From the NCBI GenBank assembly GCA_013153235.1, contig JAADEU010000110.1, forward strand, positions 1 through 6,263: a stretch of 6,263 nucleotides of DNA, written 5' to 3'. The stretch is from Aquificota bacterium. Lineage in GTDB: Bacteria; Aquificota; Aquificia; Aquificales; Hydrogenothermaceae. Positions 1 to 4,857 of this stretch are shown here, piece by piece. Both the position numbers and the translations under genes were made by a program. Every line of letters starts with the position of its first letter. Positions within the stretch are counted from its first letter, which is position 1. A model generated the notes under the pieces. It searched no databases. It had not been told where the DNA came from and was given only the letters and a program-made list of their open reading frames with translations.

Positions 1-885
1 CGGGTCAAAGCCAAGCTCCTCAAGTCTCCTGTCAGCTATATACTTCATATACTTCTCAAGCTCTTTGTAAGACACGCCGAATATAGTTGTTCCCCCGAAT
101 TTGGTCTTCAGGTAGTTCAGCTCAAGCTCAACAGCATCGATAATTGTCTCCCTTATGTTATCAACGAACTTTTCATCATCAACAATTTCAGGGTTCTCCT
201 CAACTATTGTGAGTATCGCCTCTATTCCGTTCTGGAGGTGGAGGGATTCATCTATCAGTATAAGCTCAACCCCTGAAACCACATTTTTCATCTTTCCTGT
301 ATCCTTCATGGCAAAGAAATGGGCAAATGCCGAGTAGAAGAACATTCCTTCCTGGATGATATTATTCAGTAGAATTGCCGTAAGAATCTGCTTTTTGCCC
401 TCAAGTGTATCAGGGTCAGCCTTTCCATAGGTTATCCTGTCCACAGCCCTTATTATAAGCTCCTGCTTTTCCATAAGGAGTTTATCTTCAAGGGTGATGT
501 TGTATATCCTCTTCCTGTCCATCTCAAATGTGTTGAGTATTATCTCAAAGAAATCCGAGTGTATATTCTCCATAAACATCTGGGTTGAGAAGCTCATTTT
601 GGCATATGGGTCTGTAAGAACAGGGAAGAATCCATTCCCGAGCACATTCTGAACCAGAAGTTCAGAGGATGCAAAGTATCCTACAGATGTATCAAACAGG
701 TCCTTTTCTGTAGGCGTCAGGGATTTATAATCAAGGACATCCTGCTGGATGTTAAGCTCCTCAGGGAACCACACAGCCTTTTTCTGCTTTGTATATATCT
801 CCTTAAATACAGGATATCTTGGATTTTCTGTCAGTCTGATGTTATCCTTTACTGAGGTTTTTCCGATAAATTGAAGCTTTTTCAT
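1..885 (-). CDS. nrdB: Ribonucleotide reductase small subunit (R2), class Ic-like, 3' end beyond the window
   Basis: R2 subunit of class I ribonucleotide reductase. In this family it holds the metal-based oxidant that starts radical chemistry in the large subunit, making dNTPs in the cytoplasm. The first 295 residues are present and the C-terminal tail is cut by the window edge; R2 proteins are usually about 320-375 residues. The start is ATG at 885, with AAGGAGGAG (898-890) just upstream. Six metal ligands are visible: E75, E106, H109, E179, E213 and H216. Their spacing (31, 3, 73, 34, 3) equals that of Chlamydia trachomatis R2 (E89, E120, H123, E193, E227, H230). The first ligand is Glu rather than Asp, and the radical-Tyr position (E. 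coli Y122) is F113 in MENIHSDFF; both are class Ic marks. W39 and D212 fit the radical-transfer path. The spacing does not fit R2-like ligand-binding oxidases. Class Ic and Mn/Fe use are inferred from residues only. Confidence 0.95.
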   Translation of the reverse strand, partial: MKKLQFIGKTSVKDNIRLTENPRYPVFKEIYTKQKKAVWFPEELNIQQDVLDYKSLTPTEKDLFDTSVGYFASSELLVQNVLGNGFFPVLTDPYAKMSFSTQMFMENIHSDFFEIILNTFEMDRKRIYNITLEDKLLMEKQELIIRAVDRITYGKADPDTLEGKKQILTAILLNNIIQEGMFFYSAFAHFFAMKDTGKMKNVVSGVELILIDESLHLQNGIEAILTIVEENPEIVDDEKFVDNIRETIIDAVELELNYLKTKFGGTTIFGVSYKELEKYMKYIADRRLEELGFDP

Positions 886-907
886 GGCTCTCCTCCTTAC
901 TCTGAAT

Positions 908-923
908 ACGCTATATATTGTGT
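908..923 (-). promoter_or_regulatory. NrdR box 1 (downstream box), just after the nrdB start of transcription
   Basis: The minus-strand reading ACACAATATATAGCGT matches the NrdR-box pattern at 15 of 16 positions and is itself a near-palindrome. Its centre is 31 bp from that of box 2, about three helical turns, which puts both boxes on the same DNA face. It lies just past the predicted transcription start (about 926). Confidence 0.78.
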
Positions 924-932
924 TTTCATTTA

Positions 933-961
933 ATAATACCCCTGTATATTGTGCATGTCAA
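933..961 (-). promoter_or_regulatory. Sigma-70 promoter of nrdB
   Basis: On the minus strand TTGACA (961-956, perfect -35) is followed by exactly 17 bases and TATTAT (938-933, 5 of 6 for the -10). Transcription would start near 926, giving a leader of about 40 bases before the nrdB ATG at 885. The spacer coincides with NrdR box 2, so a bound repressor would block polymerase. Confidence 0.8.
939..954 (-). promoter_or_regulatory. NrdR box 2 (upstream box), in the nrdB promoter spacer
   Basis: The minus-strand reading GCACAATATACAGGGG matches the published NrdR-box pattern (acaCwAtATaTwGtgt) at about 12 of 16 positions, including most of the central CAATATA core. It occupies nearly the whole spacer between the -35 and -10 of nrdB. 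NrdR is the ATP/dATP-sensing repressor of bacterial ribonucleotide reductase genes and binds paired boxes. No nrdR gene is in the window. Confidence 0.7.
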
Positions 962-1015
962 CCGGAAAGAATCCAAGAGTTATGAATAACTTCCATTTTT
1001 AATATTCGGATTGTA

Positions 1016-1044
1016 TTGAAATTTATAAAAAATTTTTTTAAAGT
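1016..1044 (+). promoter_or_regulatory. Possible promoter for the DHH-TetR operon
   Basis: TTGAAA (1016-1021) is followed by 17 bases and TAAAGT (1039-1044). The -35 is good (5 of 6), the -10 only fair (4 of 6). The spacer is very AT-rich. A start near 1051 would leave a leader of about 37 bases that includes the ribosome binding site GAGGGG at 1078-1083. This is a weak call made partly because the operon must start somewhere in this divergent gap. Confidence 0.35.
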
Positions 1045-1059
1045 TAATTTGTAAGCTAA

Positions 1060-1075
1060 GTTAGTTATACCTAAC
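1060..1075. promoter_or_regulatory. Inverted repeat in the leader of the DHH-TetR operon, possible operator
   Basis: GTTAG, six bases, then CTAAC form a 16-bp interrupted palindrome, overlapped on its left by a shorter one (CTAAGTTAG, 1056-1064). It sits 12 bases before the ATG of the DHH gene. TetR-family repressors often bind palindromes of about this size next to their own operons, and a TetR gene is second in this operon. The arms are only 5 bp, so chance is possible. Confidence 0.3.
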
Positions 1076-1087
1076 CTGAGGGGCAGG

Positions 1088-1972
1088 ATGGAAAAAGTTG
1101 TTTGCATATACCACGGAAACTGTACAGACGGAACCACTGCAGCAGCTGTACTGCTGAAAAAATACCCACAGTGCAGACTGTTTCCCCTGGAGCACGGATA
1201 CACAGAGGAAGCACTTAATGAGATTCTATCTGCGGTTGACAGGGACACAACCGTTTATATAGTTGATTTTTCCCTCAGGGAAGAAGACCTGAAAAAACTC
1301 CTCCAGAAAGCAAAGAGGGTTATAAACATAGACCACCATATAAGTGTAAAAGAGCTGTTGGAAAAGATAGACAGGGAGTATGAGAATTACACATTTGTGT
1401 TCAATAACAACAGGTCTGGTGCATCCCTTACATGGGAGTATATTTTTGGTACACAGCCCCCGTGGATTGTCAGGTACGTTGAGGACCAGGACATATGGAC
1501 CTGGAAGTACGGGGAAAAGACAAAATACGTAAACCTATACCTCCTTCCGATGACCAACAAACCAGAAGAGATAGTCAGGCTTTTTGATGAACCTGTTGAG
1601 GAACTGATAGAAAAGGGTAAAATCATCGCATCATTCACAGACTATCTGATAAACAGGTTTGTTGAAAGGGCAAAGGAAACACCGGTAAAAATCGGCAGAT
1701 ACCTGGTAAAAGGATACAACACCAATTACTTCCAGTCTGAAATTGGGAATATACTTGCCACAAAACATGACCAGGCTGTACTTCTTTTTAATATACAGGG
1801 AACTGATGTAAAGATGAGCTTCAGAAGCAACACAGGACACAGACCAGACGCCCTGGACCTTGCAAAAGAATTGGGAGGTGGAGGGCACAGAAACGCAGCA
1901 GGTGCACTGGTTCCGCTAACCGAGTTTTTCAAAATGATTCAAATTCAGGAGGATGCTAAAAATGGTAACTGA
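1088..1972 (+). CDS. DHH/DHHA1 family phosphoesterase, NrnB-like
   Basis: A 294-residue cytoplasmic phosphoesterase of the DHH superfamily (RecJ, NrnA, NrnB, GdpP relatives), metal-dependent enzymes cutting phosphodiester bonds in short RNAs, DNA or cyclic dinucleotides. Visible in order: motif I HGNCTDGTTAA (H9, D14), motif II VYIVDFS (D60), the signature IDHHIS (D82, H83, H84), an acidic motif VEDQDIW (D135), and a DHHA1 domain with SFRS near R246 and GGGGHRNAAG (263-272). There is no CBS, PAS or OB domain, which argues against RecJ and GdpP. The layout best fits the single-unit family annotated as NrnB or cAMP/cGMP phosphodiesterase; the substrate cannot be read from sequence. GAGGGG lies 4 bases before the ATG. 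Its 3' end overlaps the next gene by 11 bases, so the two are coupled. Confidence 0.88.
   Translation: MEKVVCIYHGNCTDGTTAAAVLLKKYPQCRLFPLEHGYTEEALNEILSAVDRDTTVYIVDFSLREEDLKKLLQKAKRVINIDHHISVKELLEKIDREYENYTFVFNNNRSGASLTWEYIFGTQPPWIVRYVEDQDIWTWKYGEKTKYVNLYLLPMTNKPEEIVRLFDEPVEELIEKGKIIASFTDYLINRFVERAKETPVKIGRYLVKGYNTNYFQSEIGNILATKHDQAVLLFNIQGTDVKMSFRSNTGHRPDALDLAKELGGGGHRNAAGALVPLTEFFKMIQIQEDAKNGN
1947..1952 (+). promoter_or_regulatory. Ribosome binding site that fixes the TetR start at 1962
   Basis: AGGAGG lies 9 bases before the ATG at 1962 but directly abuts the in-frame ATG at 1953. A Shine-Dalgarno sequence touching the start codon cannot serve it, so 1962 is the likely start. The site lies within the end of the DHH gene. 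Confidence 0.8.
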
Positions 1973-2561
1973 GAATCTGGAAAAGCTTTCAACAAAGGAA
2001 AAAATAATAAAAATAGGAGCTGAGATAATCGTAAAAGAGGGCCTCAGGAAGTTCACAGCCAAAAATATAGCCGACAAGCTGGGCATCACCGATGCTGCGA
2101 TTTTTAAGCACTTTAAGTCCATGGATGATATCATCCTTGAGATAATAGACAAGTACGTCTCAAAATGCTCCCAGAGTGCCATTGAGGCTGTAGAAAAAGG
2201 ACATACGGTGAAGGAAAAGCTAGAGCTGCTCCTTAGAGCCCATATAGATGTTCTGGAAGAGACAAGGGGTGCCGTTCCTGTTCTGTGTTTTGAGCTTTCC
2301 CGTTCCGAGGATGTAAAGTTTAAATCAATCCTGAGCAACTTTGTGGAAAGTTACAAGGAAAAGATATCCAGAATTATCAGGGAAGGACAGATGGAAGGTA
2401 GTATAAAGGAAGACCTTGACCCGGAAGATGTGGCCATGTTCTTCATAGGCTCAATTCAGGCAAAGGTTTTTGCTTATGTAATATCAGGTAAAGAGGGCAG
2501 GATTATAGAAGACCCTGACCAGTTCATATCCATAATATTCTACGGAATAATGAAAAGATGA
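1962..2561 (+). CDS. TetR/AcrR family transcriptional regulator
   Basis: A 199-residue one-domain-plus-ligand-domain repressor of normal TetR length. Residues 10-56 form the TetR DNA-binding domain: helix 1 (KEKIIKIGAEIIVKEG), then the helix-turn-helix (T32 to F51) with AKNIADKLGITDAAIFKHF, a textbook match to the family pattern. The rest (about 60-199) is a helical ligand and dimer domain with no recognisable ligand signature; FELSRSEDVKFK and REGQMEGSIKEDLDPEDVA resemble the C-terminal region of many uncharacterised TetR proteins. The gene overlaps the DHH gene by 11 bases upstream and the exported-protein gene by 4 bases (ATGA) downstream, so all three are probably co-translated. Autoregulation through the palindrome at 1060-1075 is an inference. 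The effector is unknown. Confidence 0.9.
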   Translation: MVTENLEKLSTKEKIIKIGAEIIVKEGLRKFTAKNIADKLGITDAAIFKHFKSMDDIILEIIDKYVSKCSQSAIEAVEKGHTVKEKLELLLRAHIDVLEETRGAVPVLCFELSRSEDVKFKSILSNFVESYKEKISRIIREGQMEGSIKEDLDPEDVAMFFIGSIQAKVFAYVISGKEGRIIEDPDQFISIIFYGIMKR

Positions 2562-2863
2562 AGAGGCTCTTTATCCTTTTTTTCCTTTTAATAACAGGTC
2601 TTTCCTATGGGGATGAGCCTGACAGGAAAATAGAGAAAGGTCTTCAGGAGATAAAGAAGGGTCTTCAGCTTGTAATTGAAGGGATAAAGGAAAAAACCAG
2701 GGATAATCAGGAGATAAAAGAAAAGATAAGCCAGCTGAAAAAAGAAATCCACAGTATAAAAGACAAAATAAAAAACTCCGAAGATTATGAAAAGATAAAA
2801 AAAGAACTGGAAGAACTGCTATCCCGGCTTGAAAAGAAACTGTCTGAACTCCAGAAGGATTAA
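2558..2863 (+). CDS. Small exported coiled-coil protein of unknown function
   Basis: 101 residues. Residues 1-18 are a clear Sec signal peptide: MKR, a hydrophobic stretch of Leu/Phe/Ile, then GLSYG with likely cleavage before DEPD. No lipobox Cys is present, so the mature protein of about 83 residues should be free in the periplasm or outer layer. The mature part is almost all charged helix (Lys/Glu rich, with regularly spaced Ile/Leu) and lacks Cys and Pro-rich breaks, as expected for a coiled coil. I recognise no family. There is only one Met and no clear ribosome binding site; the start overlaps the TetR stop as ATGA, so translation probably depends on the upstream gene. Expression is therefore likely tied to the TetR regulator. 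The signal peptide and gene arrangement support a real gene. Confidence 0.75.
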   Translation: MKRLFILFFLLITGLSYGDEPDRKIEKGLQEIKKGLQLVIEGIKEKTRDNQEIKEKISQLKKEIHSIKDKIKNSEDYEKIKKELEELLSRLEKKLSELQKD

Positions 2864-2869
2864 AAAATC

Positions 2870-2898
2870 TTGTTAATTTAACACAAAAAGTATATCTT
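2870..2898 (+). promoter_or_regulatory. Possible promoter of the dnaC-hisB operon
   Basis: TTGTTA (2870-2875), 17 bases, TATCTT (2893-2898), with start of transcription near 2905 and a leader of about 22 bases. The match is moderate. The -35 lies within the palindrome at 2871-2883. It may instead be that transcription simply continues from the upstream genes, since no terminator is visible in this 63-base gap. Confidence 0.4.
2871..2883. repeat. Perfect 13-bp palindrome before dnaC, possible operator
   Basis: TGTTAA and TTAACA flank a single T, giving a perfect inverted repeat. It overlaps the proposed -35 of the dnaC promoter, a common repressor position. It is AT-rich and has no T-run after it, so it does not read as a terminator. 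The binding protein, if any, is unknown; the two regulators encoded nearby (TetR at 1962, DeoR-type at 4246) are candidates by position only. Confidence 0.35.
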
Positions 2899-2916
2899 AT
2901 TTTCAAAGCCCCTTTT

Positions 2917-2920
2917 GGAG
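2917..2920 (+). promoter_or_regulatory. Ribosome binding site that fixes the dnaC start at 2927
   Basis: GGAG sits 6 bases before ATG 2927. An in-frame TTG at 2915 would place this site inside the coding region, and no other purine-rich site precedes that TTG, so the ATG is preferred. Confidence 0.7.
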
Positions 2921-2926
2921 AATTCT

Positions 2927-3652
2927 ATGGAAGAGAAAAACTGTCCACTGTGTGATGGAATCGGCTGGGTAATAAGGAAAAACGGCGTAGAAAAATGCAC
3001 ATGCCAGTACAGTGATATCACAGAAAACATATTCCAGCGGATGAACATCCCCAGAAGGTACAGGGATAAAGAGCTATCAAACTTTGAGCCTGATGAGAAA
3101 GCCGGCCATGGTCTTGTCCTCCTGAGGGTTGAGGATTACATAAACTCAGATAGATTCATGGAGGGAAAGGGACTGTTTTTTGTGGGTCCTCCAGGTGTGG
3201 GGAAAACACACCTTGCTGTGGGTATCCTGAAAGAGTTCTTCAGAAGAAGGGGTATAGTTGGTCTCTTTTACGACACCCGTTCACTGCTCTTTAAGCTGAA
3301 GGCATCATTTGATGGTTCTGCATCGGCAAGGGAAATACTGGAAGAGGCTGTAGAAACACCGATACTGGTTCTGGATGACCTTGGTTCAGAAAGACTATCA
3401 GACTGGGCACGGGACATACTGCACTACATAATAATAAACAGGTATAATGAACTCAGACCAATTATAATCACCTCAAATATTGAGCTGAAATCCAGAAAAC
3501 TGGATGGGGAGGTCCTTGAAAATACCCTTGAGGAAAGGATGGGTCAGGCCATAGCCTCAAGGCTGTCAGAGATATGTGAAATTATACCTGTAAGGGGTAA
3601 AGACAAGAGAAGTTCAGGACTAATAGCAAGAGAGGTTAAAGGGGAAAAATGA
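2927..3652 (+). CDS. dnaC: DnaC/DnaI-type replicative helicase loader (AAA+ ATPase)
   Basis: A 241-residue AAA+ ATPase of the DnaC/DnaI/IstB group. Family members bind the DnaB helicase hexamer and place it on single-stranded DNA at origins and restart sites. An N-terminal zinc-type cluster (C6, C9, C24, C26; CPLC then CTC) matches the helicase-binding N-domain of DnaI-like loaders. The AAA+ core follows: Walker A GPPGVGKTH (87-95), Walker B ILVLDDLG (146-153), sensor I in IIITSN (N184), and the Arg finger in GQAIASRLSE (R212). IstB transposase helpers share this core, but no transposase gene is adjacent and the Cys cluster favours a loader. The stop overlaps the hisB start as ATGA, so the two are coupled. 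DnaC loaders are known from Aquifex aeolicus, which fits the suggested host. Confidence 0.85.
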   Translation: MEEKNCPLCDGIGWVIRKNGVEKCTCQYSDITENIFQRMNIPRRYRDKELSNFEPDEKAGHGLVLLRVEDYINSDRFMEGKGLFFVGPPGVGKTHLAVGILKEFFRRRGIVGLFYDTRSLLFKLKASFDGSASAREILEEAVETPILVLDDLGSERLSDWARDILHYIIINRYNELRPIIITSNIELKSRKLDGEVLENTLEERMGQAIASRLSEICEIIPVRGKDKRSSGLIAREVKGEK

Positions 3653-4236
3653 GAAAGGCAACAGTTAAAAGGGAAACGAAAGAGACACAGATAGAACTCA
3701 CGATAAACCTTGATGGGAAAGGTAAGTACAGTGTTGATACTCCTGTGGGATTTCTGACCCACATGCTTGAGACCTTCTCAAAACACTCACTGATAGACCT
3801 TGAAGTTCTGGCTTCAGGTGATGTCCATGTGAGTCACCACCACACTGTAGAGGATGTGGGGATTGTACTTGGAACAGCACTGAGAGAGGCACTTGGAGAT
3901 AAAAAAGGAATCAGAAGATTTGGACACGCGATAGTTCCTATGGATGAAGCACTGGCCATGTGTGCCATCGACCTGTCCGGAAGGCCCCTGCTGTTCTACG
4001 ATGACCTGGGTTACAGGGGAAAAATCACCCAGTTTGATTATGAGCTTATGGAGGAGTTTTTTAAAGGGATAACCCTCTCTGCTGGAATCACGGTACATCT
4101 GAAGGCAATGGCAGGAAGGAACCTCCACCATATAGCAGAAGCCCTCACAAAAGCCTTTGCCGTTGCCCTCAGACAGGCTGTTGAGATTGACCCACGGAGG
4201 GAAGGGTCTCCTTCAACTAAAGGAACTTTAGATTAG
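3649..4236 (+). CDS. hisB: Imidazoleglycerol-phosphate dehydratase
   Basis: A 195-residue single-function dehydratase, normal length for the non-fused bacterial enzyme. It catalyses a late-middle step of histidine biosynthesis, imidazole glycerol phosphate to imidazole acetol phosphate, in the cytoplasm, with Mn in the active site of a 24-mer in known homologues. Visible: R/K-rich N-terminal start RKATVKRETKET, GFLTHML (H38), HHHTVEDVG (H63-H65, E68), MDEALA near 98-103, GRNLHHIAEA (H160, H161, E164) and the C-terminal GSPSTKGTLD. The usual Asp in DxHHTVED is S62, and the usual D in GFLDHML is T37. Both replacements lie beside metal ligands, not at them. Start ATG has AAAGGGG (3638-3644) upstream and overlaps the dnaC stop. 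No other his genes are nearby, so histidine genes are scattered here, as in Aquificales. Confidence 0.97.
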   Translation: MRKATVKRETKETQIELTINLDGKGKYSVDTPVGFLTHMLETFSKHSLIDLEVLASGDVHVSHHHTVEDVGIVLGTALREALGDKKGIRRFGHAIVPMDEALAMCAIDLSGRPLLFYDDLGYRGKITQFDYELMEEFFKGITLSAGITVHLKAMAGRNLHHIAEALTKAFAVALRQAVEIDPRREGSPSTKGTLD

Positions 4237-4245
4237 GAGGGACAG

Positions 4246-4857
4246 ATGGACAGAAAAGAAAAGATTCTGGATATATTGAAGGAAAGGAAGGAGATATCCG
4301 TCAAGGAGCTGAGCAGTATATTCAACGTTTCTGAGATGACAATATACAGGGATATCAGGGAACTGGAGAAGGAAGGTGAGATAAAAAGAAAGCACGGTGC
4401 AGTTCTGCTGAATGAGAAGGAAAATACAGAATCCCTTATCGTTGACACATGTCCCATCTGTGACAAACCGATAACAAGGGCTTATCCCTACAGAATCACC
4501 GTAGAGGACTACAAGGTAATAGAGGCATGCTGTGAACACTGCGGTTTTCTCCTCCACAGTAAGTACCAGGATAAGAAGGTTTCTGCAATTACATACGACT
4601 TTATAACGGAAAATCCTATTAGCGCCCTCAACGCATGGTATGTGGTTGGAAGCTCCGCTGTGGCATGCTGTAGCCCCAGCGTTATTCCATTTGCATCAAA
4701 GGAGGATGCTCAGAGGTTCCAGAAAGGGTTTGGTGGAGAGGTTATGAGTTTTATGGACGCATACAACGCTATTGTGAATAACATGAACATAAACATCAAA
4801 AGCTGCTGCCAGCCCCAGAACGTAACCTTCAGAATAGACCAGCTTAAAAAGAGCTAA
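4246..4857 (+). CDS. DeoR-type helix-turn-helix fused to a Cys-rich NosL-like domain, putative metal-responsive regulator
   Basis: 203 residues in two parts. Residues 1-57 are a DeoR-type winged helix-turn-helix: KILDILKERKEISVKELS, then NVSEMTIYRDIREL and the family's closing KRKHGAV. Instead of the sugar-phosphate sensor domain of DeoR proteins, residues 66-180 resemble the copper-binding NosL family: CPIC (C69, C72), ACCEHCG (C95, C96, C99), a NAWYVVGSS segment (129-137), then PFASKEDAQRFQKGFGGEV (148-166). NosL proteins bind Cu(I) for nitrous oxide reductase assembly and are usually lipoproteins; this one has no signal peptide. Two more Cys pairs (C141-C142, C187-C188) make nine Cys in all. 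A cytoplasmic sensor of copper or another thiophilic metal is my inference. The gene follows hisB by 9 bases with AGGAGGG at 4235-4241, and its stop overlaps the stop of the opposing gene. Confidence 0.75.
   Translation: MDRKEKILDILKERKEISVKELSSIFNVSEMTIYRDIRELEKEGEIKRKHGAVLLNEKENTESLIVDTCPICDKPITRAYPYRITVEDYKVIEACCEHCGFLLHSKYQDKKVSAITYDFITENPISALNAWYVVGSSAVACCSPSVIPFASKEDAQRFQKGFGGEVMSFMDAYNAIVNNMNINIKSCCQPQNVTFRIDQLKKS

Noticed and set aside
155..337. 60-codon open frame on the plus strand inside nrdB
   Set aside because: It is antisense to conserved R2 codons that encode metal ligands and shows Ser/Phe-rich shadow composition.
1..885. R2-like ligand-binding oxidase (R2lox) instead of a true R2
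   Set aside because: Metal-ligand spacing (31, 3, 73, 34, 3) matches chlamydial R2, not the 33, 3, 63, 35, 3 pattern of R2lox. NrdR boxes also point to a true reductase.
1065..1071. TTATAC as a -10 element for the DHH operon
   Set aside because: Transcription would start at about 1078, within the ribosome binding site, and no good -35 is at the right distance.
958..1248. 96-codon open frame on the minus strand across the start of the DHH gene
   Set aside because: It overlaps a clear DHH enzyme in the opposite direction, has low-complexity Ser-rich sequence, no ribosome binding site and no family resemblance.
1953..1961. TetR start at the earlier ATG (1953)
   Set aside because: AGGAGG at 1947-1952 touches this ATG; the ATG at 1962 has a correct 9-base spacing.
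2854..2873. Weak hairpin over the stop of the exported-protein gene (GATT-AAAA-AATC) as a terminator
   Set aside because: The stem is four AT-rich pairs with no T-run after it, far too weak to end transcription.
2915..2926. dnaC start at TTG 2915
   Set aside because: The only good ribosome binding site (GGAG 2917-2920) would be inside the gene; ATG 2927 fits it.
3178..3450. IstB transposition helper instead of DnaC
   Set aside because: The AAA+ core is shared, but there is no IstA transposase or terminal repeat nearby. The N-terminal Cys cluster and coupling to hisB suit a chromosomal helicase loader.
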